Source: Mycogone perniciosa | Lineage: Eukaryota; Ascomycota; Sordariomycetes; Hypocreales; Hypocreaceae | NCBI GenBank assembly: GCA_025331125.1 | Contig: JAOALB010000031.1 | Coordinates: 310,001 to 374,000 of the forward strand | Length of the DNA stretch: 64,000 bases | Direction: 5' to 3' | In this document: positions 24,201 to 37,454 of the stretch, one piece after another | Layout of the letters: each line of letters opens with the position of its first letter | Numbering within the stretch: position 1 is the stretch's first letter | Translations under genes and position numbers: made by a program | Notes under the pieces: model-generated | What the model saw: the letters and a program-made list of their open reading frames with translations, nothing else | The model's database searches: none | What the model was told of the DNA's origin: nothing

Positions 24201-27200
24201 TTGAACTTATAAACTTTATAAAAATAATATTAATATTATCCTTAAGTTTAATTATATAATTTTATTAATTATATTTTAGTAACTTTATATAAAATATTTC
24301 TTTCAATAATTTATTATACTTTTAATATTCTTTAAAAATATTTTATAGTTATTTTAATAATATTATTATTTTAAAGCTTTTTATTTTAAGTATTCTATTA
24401 ATTTTATTAAATACTTTTTTATAAAAAGGCAACTATTTTAAAATTTATTTATTTTTCCTTTTACTTTATTTGAATTTTATTTTTAAATAAATTAGTTTTA
24501 TAATCAAATTAAAAGTAACTTTTTAATTCTTTTTATTAATTTATTCAAAGGTTTTATATTTTAAAATTTCTTTTTGATAATTAAATCCTCTTTAACAGTT
24601 TTAATTATCAAAAGAGTTTTATTATTATATTAATAAATTTCTTTTTTTTTAATTAATATTAAAGTTATTATTTTTGACTTAAAAATAATAAAGAATAATA
24701 TTATATTTATTAATATTTACGATATTATACAAAACTAATCTTTTATATTTAGCAATCTTAAATTTAAAATAATTAATCTTTTATTTAACTTATTTATTAT
24801 TATATATAAAAGCTTTTCTTTATTGAATAAAGTTAATATAATTTATTTTTGTTTTTTTAAAGTAACTATAAGCAATTTATTATTAGAAATATAATAAAAT
24901 TACCTATTACATTACTATTTATTTATATATATAGCTAATATCTTTTAATTATTACTTTCAACTTAAAATATAGTAAATCTTTATTATTACTTTTATTTTA
25001 TTTTTTAAAAGATATAATTTATTAATTATTACTTTATAGCCTTTTTATAAATAATATTAATTATTCTTTAATTCTCTTTATGTTATATAGATTTTATAGT
25101 TTATTAAAGCTTTTTAAAATAAATATTACATTTTTTTATTATAAACAATTCTTTTATGAATAATAAAATTAAATTAATTTTAATATAACTCCCTTATAAT
25201 TTAATTAATCTTTTTATTTTTTAAAGTAAATTTATACTTTATATACTGTTATATTTACAACTCTTAACGCTTTTTTTATAAATAAATAATATAGTTATCT
25301 TTTTAATAATATATATAGTCTAGTAATAAATATAAAGTATTATTAATTTATTATATATATTATTTTTTTAACTTATTTCATTTATATATAATATACTTTA
25401 AACTATTATATTTTATATAGTATTATTAATTATCTTTAAACCTTTTATTATAATAAAAGTATTACTGTATTAATTTATTTTAATAATAAATATAATATTT
25501 TTTTATTTATATTTTTTAAATCTTTATAATTAATAATATGTTTATAAAGTTTTAATATATAATTTTCTATTTATTTTATAACATAAAATAAAACTTTGAT
25601 TAAAAATATATTATATTTTACTTTTTTATAAAAGTATACTCCATAGCGATATATAATATAAATAATTTAAAATTTAATATAAGAGTTTTTATAAATAAAG
25701 GTAGTTATATAAATATAAATATATTCTATTTAATTATATACTTATAGCTGTTCTTTTCATTAAATAACAGTAATATTTATTTAAACTATTTTTAAAATTA
25801 TAATATATTTATAATATATTTTCTAGTTTTAAATGTATAATATAATATAGTAATAATTTATATTATAGAAGATTATTTTTATTTTTGTTAATAAAGTTAC
25901 TATTATTAATTTATTTTTCACTATTAATAATAATTTACTTAGAATATTAAGAATTAGTTATAATAGCTATTTATTTTTTAAAAATATTATTACTTTTATT
26001 TAATTTTATATAATTAAAGTTTAAATGTTATTTTATTAAATTATTTAAATATAAGAAATATTTATTTACTTTATTTTCCTTAAATATATTTTTACAACTT
26101 AAAAACTTTAATGTTAACTAATATATTTTTTAATGTATTATAGATATTTTCTTAAATCACTTTAAATATTATTTACTTTTATTTTTATTAAATTTATAAA
26201 TAAAATAACTATTATTTCAATATATAATTTAATTAAATAATATATAATTAATAACTTTTAAAACTATATTAACCTTTTACTTACATTTTAATATAAATCT
26301 TTAAAGTTTATTAATTTTTAACTTTTATAAAGCTTCATAGTCTTTTAAAATATATTTTAATTTACTATAATAATAATAAATTACTTTTACTTTTCCTTTC
26401 TAATTTATATTTAAATTTATTTAATCAAAACCTTCATAATCAAACTTAATAATATATTTTTATTACCCTTTACTTTAATTTATATATTTCTAATATCTAT
26501 AAATGTCCTTAAATTATCTTTCTTTTCTTTATATTTAAATACACTATATAAAATAAATTATTTATATGTATATACTTTTTAATACATTCAATAATACTTT
26601 TATTATAAAATGACTTATAAACTTCCTTTTTAACTTATAATTTCAATTTATTATAAAAGTATTTAATAAAAGTAAAGTCTTTTTATTTAACTTTAAAAGT
26701 ATAATTTTCAACATATATAATATAATTAAAGTATTCTTTTTTAAATTAAATTTATAAATTTCTGTTTGATAGTGTATTTTTTATTAATATTATTAAAAGT
26801 ATTTTTTAATTTCTTTTTTAATTAATTATAGCTAATAAATACAAATAGAATTTATTTATTAATTTTACTTTTATTATTAAAGAAATCTTTTTAAATAAAT
26901 TTAACTCATTTTAAAGTATTTCTTTTAAATTATTTAATAATTAAAAAGACTCTATCAATCTTTATATTAAAGTTAATTAAAAAGTAAATAAAATAGTTAT
27001 ATAGTTAAATTAAAAATAGTTACAATGCTATAATACTTTTATTAAAAGGTTTGAAAGGCTATATTTTAAGTAACTCTTTTAAATCTTTTAAAGGTTAATT
27101 TTCTTTATAGTTTAATATAAAATCTAAAGTTAATAAAGTTTAATGTTAAAGTTTATAATAATTATTTACTATTATTAAATTATTTATTAAAGTTTTATAT

Positions 27201-27464
27201 TTTTAATTATTCAATATTAATAATATTACTCTTATTTTATATAATTCACTTTTATATATTAGAAGGCTTTTTTTATATAAATATATAAGTATTTTATTTT
27301 ATTAACTTTATTTTTTTTTTTTTTATATTATAATTTTCATTATTATCTTATATTTAATAAAAAAGTAAAATCAAAAGTAAAGTATTAAAAGAGGATATTA
27401 TGGCGGATATATTTATAGTATTATTTAAAACTTTTAACAGCCTTTTAAATAAAAGTTATTAATA
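21205..27464. other. AT-rich RIP-degraded block, no gene
   Basis: About 6.3 kb of extreme A/T DNA. The first few hundred bases are internal retroelement sequence shared with the region left of 35591. No coding frame, RNA gene or further repeat boundary could be recognised. Confidence 0.7.
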
Positions 27465-28241
27465 TATAATATTTTAAGTAATTTTTAATAATTACATTAA
27501 GGTTTATAGGTTTATATTAATAAAAAGGTTATAGATAAATATTAAATAAAGTAATATAATTATAATGTTATAAAATAGGTAGTTTTAGTAAATATAATTT
27601 ATTAATAACTATTTAAATCACTATATTAAATAAGTAATAAGGTAGTTATATATATATATATATAAAAGCCATAATAATTATTAAGAAATATCACTATATT
27701 CCTAATAATTTAAGGTTTGCGATTACTTATATATATCCCTAATTATTAGTAATTTAGTATTTTGTCGAGGGGGAATCGGCACTCTAAACATATATATATA
27801 CACTAATAATAACCTAAATAGAGCGCAGGAACCGCGCTCTCAATAAAACTATAAAGCTGTAGTAAAGTAATATAAAGACTATAAGATACTGTAAATTATT
27901 TAATTATAATATCTATAGCCGAAAGTAATTAATAGTTACCTCTTTATACCTTATCGGCTATAAAATTACAGGTAAAGTAATATATTAAAAGCGAATATTA
28001 ATTAATTGTTTTATTGAATTAAATTTATTTATTTTATCTTTATACTTTTATACTTTTTTAATCTAGTAGTTATTTAAATAAGTAACCGACTTTTCTTAAA
28101 TAGGCTTGTAAAAAGGAGTGTAAGTGTATTAGGTATATTAATTACCCTTAACAAAGTATATACCCTAATAATTATGTTTTTATTGGCCTGTTGTTCCAAT
28201 ATTCCTTTAGACCCAGGCCTTGGCCTGGTCGGGTAATAATA
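27465..28241 (+). mobile_element. family C LTR interrupted by a family B element
   Basis: A heavily RIP-altered family C LTR starts at 27465 (TGTAACG decayed to TATAATA) and ends at about 28241. It is split at 27760 by a 394-bp family B insertion. The two LTR parts join correctly when compared with the uninterrupted copy at 20829-21204. Confidence 0.7.
27761..28154 (+). mobile_element. 0.4-kb palindrome-bearing element (family B), copy 3, with duplication AGTAT
   Basis: Comparison with the empty site at about 21117 defines the insertion exactly: AGTAT at 27756-27760, a 394-bp element from TTTGTCGAGG to CCCTTAACAA, then AGTAT again at 28155-28159. The ends form an imperfect 10-bp inverted repeat. 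The GC core at 27821-27840 (GAGCGCAGGAACCGCGCTCT) is a near-perfect palindrome. It has no coding capacity. Solo LTR or MITE-like element. Confidence 0.8.
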
Positions 28242-28439
28242 CAGCGCTTATAATATATACTTTAATTACAGGGAATCTGCCTTGTTAAAGCCAGCCAATA
28301 TATATAATAAAGGAGTCATCCTTATTATTTATCAAGGCTTATAGCCGCCTAGGAAAAAGGGGATAAAGATTAGCCTAGTTAATAGAGGCGATAGCTTAGG
28401 TTATATTTACTTAACTAACCCTAAATTTATTAGTAATAG

Positions 28440-28847
28440 TATCACGACCTAACTATATTGAAGACCAGGTTATAGGGATATAGGAAAATATCGGCTATAC
28501 CAACTAATTATTAGGAAGTAATTACTGCACTAAAAGTAATTACTTAAATACTTATTACACTAAAGAGTATAATTATTTACTTAATTACTACATTATTACA
28601 ATAATTATAATAGTATTTACTAAAATACTTATAATTGTATAAAGATTTCCTTTATATATATATAATTAATTTATTATTGATTTAATATAATTATTTACAT
28701 AGTTATTAATATAATTATTTACCTAAACTATTAATTTTATAAAATAACAATTATATTACTTTTGTGAATATTTATTTTTAACCTTTTTATTAATATAAAC
28801 CCTATCAACTTTAATTTAACTATTAGAAATTAATTTAAATCATTATA
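28440..28847 (-). mobile_element. LTR of TGTAACG family (family C), inverted copy
   Basis: Read on the minus strand it runs from a decayed TGTAACG end at 28847 to TGATA (from TGACA) at 28440, 408 bp. Together with the plus-strand copy ending at 28241 it makes a tail-to-tail pair separated by only about 200 bp of less decayed sequence, so these are independent or rearranged insertions. Confidence 0.7.
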
Positions 28848-31800
28848 TATGAATAACTTTTATTTAAAAGGCTATTAAAACTTTTAAATAATATTATGAA
28901 TATATTTGTTATAGTATCCTCTTTTAAAGCTTTACCTGTTATTTTACCTCTTTATTAAATATAAAATAATAGTAAAGATAATAATATAAATAAAAATAAA
29001 AATAAAAGTAAAGTTAATAAAATGAAATAGTTATATATTTATATAAAAAGCTTTTTAATATATAAAAGTTAATTATATAAAATAGAAATAATAAAATTAA
29101 TATTTAATTATTAAAAATATAAGACTTTAATAAATAATTTAATAATAATAAATAGTTGTTATAAGTTTATAAAATTAAACTTTATTTACTTTAAACTTTA
29201 TATTAAGCTATAAAGAAAATTAACCTTTAGAGGATTTAAAAGGATGATTTAAAATATAGCTTTTTAAACCTTTTAATAAAAGGATTATAATACTTGAATT
29301 ATTTTTTATTTAATTATATAATTATATTATTTAATTTTTTATTAACTTTAATGTAGAAATTAATAAAGGTTGTTTTAACTATTAAATAATTTAAAAAAAA
29401 CACTTTAAAGTAATTTAAATTTATTTAAGGGGCTTTTTTAATAATAGAAATAAAGTTAATAAATAACTATAATTTATATTTATTAATTATTATTAATTTA
29501 AAGAGAAATTAAAAGAATATCTTTAACAATATTAGTAAAAGCTATATTATAAAAAATAAATTTATAAATTTAAATTAAAAATAAAAATAGTTTAATTATA
29601 TTATATACTTTAAAAATTATACTTTTAGAATTAAATAAAAAAACTTTACTTTTATTAAATACTTTTATAATAAATCGAAATTAAAAATTGAAAAAGATAT
29701 TTATAAGTTTTTATATAATATAAGTATTATTAAATTTATTAAGAAATATATAAATATAAATAATGGATTTTATAAATTTTATTTAAATATAAAAAAAGAT
29801 ATTTAAATAAATTTATAAATATTAAAATATATAAATTAAAGTGAAAAGTAATAGAAATATATTATTAACTTTAATAATAAGATATTTACTAAAATAAATT
29901 TAAATATTATTGAAAAAAGAAAAGTAAAAGTTATTTATTATAATTATAATAAATTAAAATATTTTTTTAAATAATTATAAACCTTTATAAAAGTTAGAAA
30001 TTAATGAACTTTAAAAGTTTATATTAAAGTTTAAATAACAAGGTTATATAGTTTTAAAAGCTATGAATTATATATAATTTAATTAAGTTATATATTATAA
30101 TAATAGCTGCTTTATTTATAAATTTAAGAAAAATAAAAATAAATAATATTTAAAATAATTTAAAAGAATATTTATAATAAATTAAGAAAATATCAAGTAA
30201 AGTTTAAATCTTTAACTTCTAAAAATATGTTTAAAAGAAAGAAAGTAAATAAATATTTATTATATTTAAATAATTTAATAAAATAGAATTGAAACTTTCA
30301 TTATATTAAGTTGAATAAAAATAATAATATTTTAAACAAATAAATAAATCTTATACTTAACTGTTAATATTTTAACTACATTACTATAAATAATAAAAAG
30401 TAAAGTAATAGTAATAACTTTAATAATAAAAATAAAAATAACCTTTTATAATATAAACTATTATTATATAATACTATACTTTTAAAACTAAAAAATATAT
30501 TATTTATAAATAATACCTTTGAAAGTAAATTAAGTAATACTATTTAAACTTAATTAAAAGAGTTATTATAAATATATAATAAAATAAAATAAACTTAATA
30601 ATAAAACAATTATTAAAGCTATTGTAACTGCTTTAACTATATAAGAAATTAATATATTTTTATATATAAAGCAATTATTATTAATAACCTTACTAATGAA
30701 AAACACTATACTATATTTTAAATTATTTATGTTATATATAAATATATAATATATCTTTGAAAAGAAATAAGACATAATCTATTTTTAATTTAAATTATAT
30801 TTTACTTTATAAAGTAAAAATAAAATTATAATACTTTTAAAAAGTAAATAATCATTATATAATGTTAAGATTTTAAAATTATATTTATTGAATTGAATAT
30901 TAAAAGTTTAAAAGAATATTATTAATTATAAAGATTTCAGAGATATAAATTTAAGAAATATTATATTTACTATTAAAAGAAATTAATAAAGTAATACTTA
31001 TAGTATAATAAAAGGATTAAATATAATTAATAATATTACTTAAAGTATAATACTTTAACATATATTATATATAAATTCAATAAATTAAAGGATTAATATA
31101 TATAATCAATTAATAATACTTTATAATTATAATTGAATAATATATATTATTAAAGAAATAAATATATCATTTATTTATAAGAAAACGTTAAAACATAATA
31201 AATATAAAAATATATAAAGTATAAATTTACTTTAAAAAATAAGAAAATTAATTAAATTATAAAAAAACTACATTAAAATTAATTAAACTTTATTATTTAT
31301 AAAGGAAGTGCTTATAATGAAAAGAAGTAAGATTTACTTTAAAAAACTTTAATTAAGTGTACAATTTATAAAAAAAAGAAAAACTAAAAAATAATTAATA
31401 TTATTTATAAAAAAGCTATAAAGTAATAATTAATAAATTGTATTTTTTAGAATATCAAATAATAGAAATAATAATAAAAGTTTACTATATTTTAAATTAA
31501 AAATAATACTTTAAGGATATTAGCTATATATATTAATAAATAATATAGTAATAAGTAATTTTATTATATTTATAGTTATAAACTATTTATAGTTATAAAC
31601 TATTTATAGTTACTTTAAAAAAAAACTTAAATTATATTAACTTTATTTGAGAAGAAAAAGACTTTTATATATAATAATATATAAATTAAATAATAGATTA
31701 ATTATTTGAAAGTTACAATTATTAAATATAAAGGGGTAGTTTTTTATACTATAATAAATATTAATAAATATAATATTATTTTTAGTTATTTTTAATTAAA

Positions 31801-34800
31801 GTATAATAACTATAATATTAATTAGAAAAATAATAAACTTTATTAATATAATAAGAAAGCTTTTTTAATAATTAAAAGTATTAAAAAGAATTTAATTATA
31901 AAAGGGAAATCTTAAAATATAAAACCTTTAAATAAATTCATAAAGAAAACTAAATAAATTACTTTTAGTTTAATTATAAAAATAGTTTATTTAAAGATAA
32001 ACCTTGAATAAAACAAAAGGAAAAATAAATAAATTTAGAAAGCAATTGCTGGTTTATAGAATATATTTAATAATATAAATAAAGTATTTAAAATAAAAAG
32101 CTTTAAAATAATAATATTATTAAAATAATTGAATAATATCTTTAATAAATATGAAAAATATAATAAACTATTTAAAGAAATATTTGGTATAAAGCTATTA
32201 AAATGTAATTAATAAAACTATATAATTAAATTTAAAAATAATATAAATATTACCTTTTATAAAATTTATAATTTAAATAAAGAAGGATTTAAAAGTTTAT
32301 ATAATTATTAAAATAATATATTAATTAAAAGGTATATTTAACTCTTTTTATTAAAGATTAATTATTTTATTATATTTATGTTAAAAAAGAAAAGTAAATT
32401 ATAATTAATTATAAATTGTTAATAATTTAATAAAGTTATTCTTAAAAAATAAACTCTATTACTATTAATTATAAAAGTATAAAATAAAATATATAAACAG
32501 AAATAGTTTACAGCATTAAACTTTAAAAAAGCTTATAACTTTATTTAAATTAAAGATAAATATAAATAAATAACTATATTTTAGATAAAATATAGTTTAT
32601 TTAAATATTTAATTATACTTTATAGCTTTATTAATGTTAAAATAATATTTTAAAAGGTCATTAATAATATAGTAAAAAGACACTTTAATATTTTTATAAT
32701 TGTCTATTTAAATAATATTTTAATCTTTTTAAATACCTTTAAAGAATATAAAGAATATATTTATAAAGTATAATAAATACTATAGAATATTAGACTTTTT
32801 ATAAAAATAAAGAAATATAAATTTTATATATTAAAAGTTACTTTTTTAAAATATATTATTACCTTAAAAGAAATTTATATAAATTTATTAAAAGTATAAA
32901 TAATAAAAAGTTAATTTAGATTTATAATAATTTAAAAAGTTGAACGCTTTTCAAAATCTATTAACTATTTTTAATAATTTATTAAAAATTATAACAATAT
33001 TATATAAACTCTTTATAAATTTATTAAAAAGAATGAGAAGTTTTATAAATATTGCATATATAAAAAGCCTTTAATAAACTTAAACAGCTTATTTTAAAAT
33101 AATTTATATTTATTATATTTAATTTATTTAAAAGAATCAAAATTAAAATAAATACTTTCAATTTTATTATAAAACTTTCATTTAATTAAAGATATAAAAA
33201 TAGTAAACTATACTTTATTACCTATTACTTTAAAGTATTATATAGTATAAAATTACATTATTTAATATATAAGAAAAGATTCTTCATTATTCTTTTTATA
33301 TTTAAAAAACAATATTATTATTTATTTAAAGGAATATATAACGTTAAACTATATATTAACTATAAAATAATTATATATTTTATAATAATTTAACAACTTC
33401 TTAAAAGGTATATTTATTATATAAAATACCTTTTAAAATTTAATTATGGTTTAATTATTAAAAAAAGATTTTAAAATAAATAATTAAATATATTTAGTAA
33501 ATAAATTCATGATAATTTAAAGAAAACTAAATATATTAAATAGATTTTAAAATAAAGTTCCAGAAATACTATTAATAAATAGTATTTTAAATTATATATA
33601 AAGTATTTTATAATAATATTATATTTGAATATTTTAAAAAGTATTATATTATTTAAAATAATAATAAACTTTGAAAATATATAAGGTTTAATAATAAAAG
33701 AATTTAATAATAAAATGAATGAATTTGAATGTTAACTATATTTTAAGAAAGTATTATTATAAACGTTTATTAATATTTAATATATAAGTATAAAAGTATT
33801 TATAAAACTTATAAATAAATATAAAAATACTTTACATTTTAAAGGCTTAAAGAAGTTATATAAAATATTGTTTTTTACTATATAATTTACAAAATAATTA
33901 AAAGTTTAAAATATAAACTATATAATAAACTATAACCTTTATTAATATTAAAATAATGATAAACATTTATTTTATTAAACTTTATTATTAAATTACTATT
34001 ATCTATTATATTAGAATTAAAAACTAAATATAATCGTACTTTAATAATTATAAATTAATTGAATATAGATTATAAATTTAATATTATATATAATTTATAC
34101 ATAAATAAAGAGATACAATATATTAATTAAATATAAATTATACATTTAATATTATATATTATTTATAAATACATGAATACATAAAACATAATAATTAAAT
34201 TATTAAAGTTTATTTAAAGAGTTATATTAAACTTAATGAAAATAATTAAATAAAAGAGTTATTAACTATTTAAATATTTTATGATTGTCATATTTTAAAG
34301 TTAATTAAATTTAATTTTATACATATTAATTATAGCTTTATATTGAATATATGTAAAGCGCTAAAAAAGGACCTCTATATTAATAAAACATAAATTAAAT
34401 TTAAAAATATAAAAGAACTATATAAATAAATATAAATATACTTTTATTTTATATAAACGAAAATAAAAGAATATATTAATAAATATAAATTAAAATGATT
34501 TATTTTTGAAAAAAGAGATATACTTTATTTATACTATTGTTTATTAAAGAAAAGCTATAAATATTAAAACAATATAATTCTGTAAGAAATTAAGTTTTAA
34601 AAGATTTAAATATTATTTAATTAAAAGGATTATTTTAAAAGTTACTTATAAATTTATATTATTAGAAAATATTTAAATTTATTTAATATTTTAAATCTTA
34701 GTATTTAAAAAAGTATTATAAAATAAATTAAAAAATAAATTAATTAAGAAAATATAATGTTAAAAAATTAAAATTATAAAAATAAAAAATAATAAATGCT

Positions 34801-35590
34801 AATATTTAATAAAGTAGAAAAACTATAAAAAAGAATATAACTTTTAAAAACTTAAAAAATACTTTAAATACTTTTAAATAACTTTACAGTAATTTTATTA
34901 AAATCTAAGCCTTTTAATAAAAAGTTTAATAAAGTATTAAAAGTAAAAGAATTAATACTTTAAAAGTCTTAAACCTTTAAAAGAACTTTTAATTCCTATT
35001 ACTTTAAATCTTCTAGTTTCTTTAAAAATTCTAACCTATATTTAACTATCTTTTTACCTTTAATCTAGAACTATTATTTTTAATAATAGAGATACTTTAA
35101 ATAATCTAAAGCCTTATTTATCTCCACTTACACTTTATAAAAGGCTTTATAATAAAGCAATAAAAGTTCTTTTATTAACTTTTTAATAGAATTAAAATAT
35201 TGCAATTTAAAAATAATATTTAATAAAAAGAATAGCCTTAGCTATAATATTAAAGGAAAAGCTTTAAATAAATATATAAAAACTTAATATAACCCCTGCA
35301 CTATTATAAAAACACTTAATATAAATATACCTACTGCATTTTAAAAAGTAATTACTTATATAACACTTTAAGCCGCAAAAAGATAATCAAAATAAAGTAT
35401 AATATTAAAAGTATTAATATTAATTAAATCTATAGGTTTATAATAATAGAAAGTCGATTTAGTAGAAATAGGCTATAAATTATTAAATATAATAAATAGT
35501 TAAAAAAAAGATATTATATATCAAAAAAGGGAAAAAGTTAAAAAAAAAGAAATAAATCTTAAAGATAAAACTAATAAAAAAGGGATATTA
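28848..35590. other. AT-rich RIP-degraded block, no gene
   Basis: About 6.7 kb of extreme A/T sequence. Only a short tandem repeat (31567-31613) and internal retroelement sequence near the right end stand out. Open frames up to 69 codons occur by chance in A/T runs and encode only Ile/Asn/Tyr/Lys-rich nonsense. Confidence 0.7.
31567..31613 (+). repeat. 17-bp tandem repeat, 2.7 units
   Basis: Two exact copies of TATTTATAGTTATAAAC are followed by a partial third. No function apparent. Confidence 0.7.
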
Positions 35591-35996
35591 TATTATAACC
35601 TAACCATATTAAAAACTAAATTATAAGGATATAGGAAAACATTAATTATATTAACTAATTATCGGGAAATAATCACTATATTAAAGGTAATTACTCAAAT
35701 ACTTACTACACTACATAATATAATTATTTATTTAATTACTGCACTATTGCAATAACTACAGCAGCGCTTACTAAAATACCTATAATTGCATAAAGATTTC
35801 CTTTATATATACAACTAGCATATTACTTACTTAATATAGTTACTTAAACAATTATTAATACAATTATTTACCTAAACTACTAGTTCTATAGAATAGTAAC
35901 TATATTACCCTATTTAGTATTTATCCTTAACCTCTCTGTTAATATAAACCCTATAAACCTCAGTTTAACTGTTAAGAACTAACCCGGATCGTTACA
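35591..35996 (-). mobile_element. LTR of TGTAACG family (family C), inverted, at right end of nest
   Basis: On the minus strand it begins TGTAACGATCCGGGTTAG at 35996 and ends at 35591 (TATTATAACC on +, from TGTCACGACC). It is one of the best-preserved copies and faces the copy at 20829. The internal sequence to its left matches that to the right of 21204, so it is the 5' LTR of a minus-strand element whose other parts are not recognisable. Confidence 0.75.
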
Positions 35997-36187
35997 AGTA
36001 GCGTAAATAACAAAAGGCTTTTTTATATTTAAGTAAAAAGGGCGATTGTAAGTAGCTATTATAGTAGCAGCGGCTTTAAAAGCATTAACTTAGGTTATTA
36101 TAATAGCGAATAGTTAGTTAATATAGGTTATTATTTTAGTTATATATAGATGATAGTGTTAATTAAACTAATTAAAGGGAAAGCTAA

Positions 36188-36282
36188 GGTGGCTTGATTT
36201 TAAAGGTAGCTTATAAATTTTATGCCTAATTAAAAGGCAAAGTCCTTTTAGTTGGTTTCCAGAGGACCCACTAACGGGTAAT
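36188..36282 (-). repeat. right inverted repeat of the 16.2-kb nest
   Basis: Reverse complement of 20076-20171. Normal-composition gene-island DNA begins immediately to its right. Confidence 0.85.
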
Positions 36283-37454
36283 ATAGATATCCTGAGTACG
36301 AAGTAGTAGTATAATGAGATTAAGATCAATAGGGCTAGCGTTAGTCGGGGTAGCCATCCGGTTATAACTATTCGGCTATTATCCCTGGGACCTCGAATGG
36401 TAAGAGTGACCTGTCAGCTTCTTTTTTATTAGATCAGCTGTTTGGGTGGAGTATTTGGACAGGAAAGAAACAAGAGGTCTGATAAGAATCACATTTCTCC
36501 AGAAGCTGTCTCAAAGTATTCGGCCGACTACGAACGTTTAGACCATATACAGTAATTATTATCTAGGCTTGCGGCATACCTATGAACGGTGTTCGTGTTA
36601 TGGAGTACTTCGTACTGACCCCAGAAAATCTTTCCGATACTCCGTACTGTTCGTTAAGTATCAGCCCTATACGAAGTACTCCGCTCTGCCAAGCCACCAT
36701 AAGCACTTTATATGAAGCAAGTCCGGACTGACGGAACGCCCCTGAGCGCCACGTCATGTGAAGATATTCAAACGATAAAGGTCTTCTCGTCAACTTGTCT
36801 AGGAATACGAGGAAGACTATAATCCGGGGTTACATTGTAGATATTGGCCAGCTGAGAAACTGTAGGCGATAGAACACTCTTCGTACTCCTTTGTGAGAGA
36901 ACAATACAGATTGAATATAGATACCAACAACACCTATTTCGTGTTGTAATAGCTAACAACATACACGCGTTACGGGACAAGTCTCTGATAATCTAGCACT
37001 TTAACCATCTCCTCACGTTTAAAAATGTAGCGTAAGAAATCTCCTATAAGACCATATCACTATTCCGAGGTATCAAATTTCCTTAATATTAAGGGAAAGG
37101 TCATTCCGAAGTACTCGAATTTCATTTCTTGTTTAGTAGTTTTTTAATGGTCTTAGAATATATAGCTATATATCCCAAGTGCGCCGCTAAAAATAAAGCA
37201 TCTAGATGTGCCTTCCTTAGCGTATTAAACAGTGAAATGCATCATCGTTCTTTTCTTCGTTTGATCAACACAAGGCATCAACAAAGTCCAGTTCTATTAA
37301 CTTCTGAATTGGAACTAGAAACACCGTCTTCAAACGCCTTCCTCCTACAACGCAATTGCATCTAATTCCAAGACTTCCACAATCATAAGACGTAGCGGCT
37401 ACGATAATGTCAACGAACAGTCAAATGAATGAATATTCCAGATTGGATCCAGAC
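36283..37454. other. intergenic region downstream of the MFS gene
   Basis: About 1.2 kb of normal composition without a recognisable gene; frames of 70-78 codons on both strands have no family features. It holds a perfect 13-bp inverted repeat, GGAGTACTTCGTA at 36602-36614 and its complement at 36670-36682, with GATACTCCGTACTG between the arms. The 3' UTR of the minus-strand transporter gene must lie at its right end. Confidence 0.6.
36602..36682. repeat. 13-bp perfect inverted repeat with ACTCCGTAC motif inside
   Basis: The arms GGAGTACTTCGTA and TACGAAGTACTCC are separated by 55 bp. Related TACGGAGTA/TACTCCGTA words also occur at about 17126, 17219 and 40120, each in intergenic DNA. This could be a decayed miniature inverted-repeat element or a foldback. 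Confidence 0.5.

Larger units (their letters stand above)
20076..36282. mobile_element. 16.2-kb nested transposon block bounded by ~95-bp inverted repeats
   Basis: The left end (20076-20171) and the reverse complement of the right end (36188-36282) match over about 95 bp, both starting ATTACCCGTTRGTGGGTCC. Differences are nearly all C/T or G/A. Such termini fit a Tc1/mariner- or pogo-class DNA transposon, but no clean target duplication is visible (TA precedes the left end, AT follows the right). Between the ends, 20172-20828 and 35997-36187 may be transposon remnants, while 20829-35996 is filled with retroelement LTRs and undecodable A/T-rich DNA. The block lies directly between two gene islands. 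Two independent opposite-facing insertions are the alternative. Confidence 0.55.

Noticed and set aside
31567..31613. CRISPR-like repeat array
   Set aside because: Tandem units without spacers, in a eukaryotic A/T-rich region.
20829..35996. A single LTR retrotransposon bounded by the two outer TGTAACG LTRs
   Set aside because: The two LTRs are inverted relative to each other, and each is followed by related 5' internal sequence; they belong to two facing elements.
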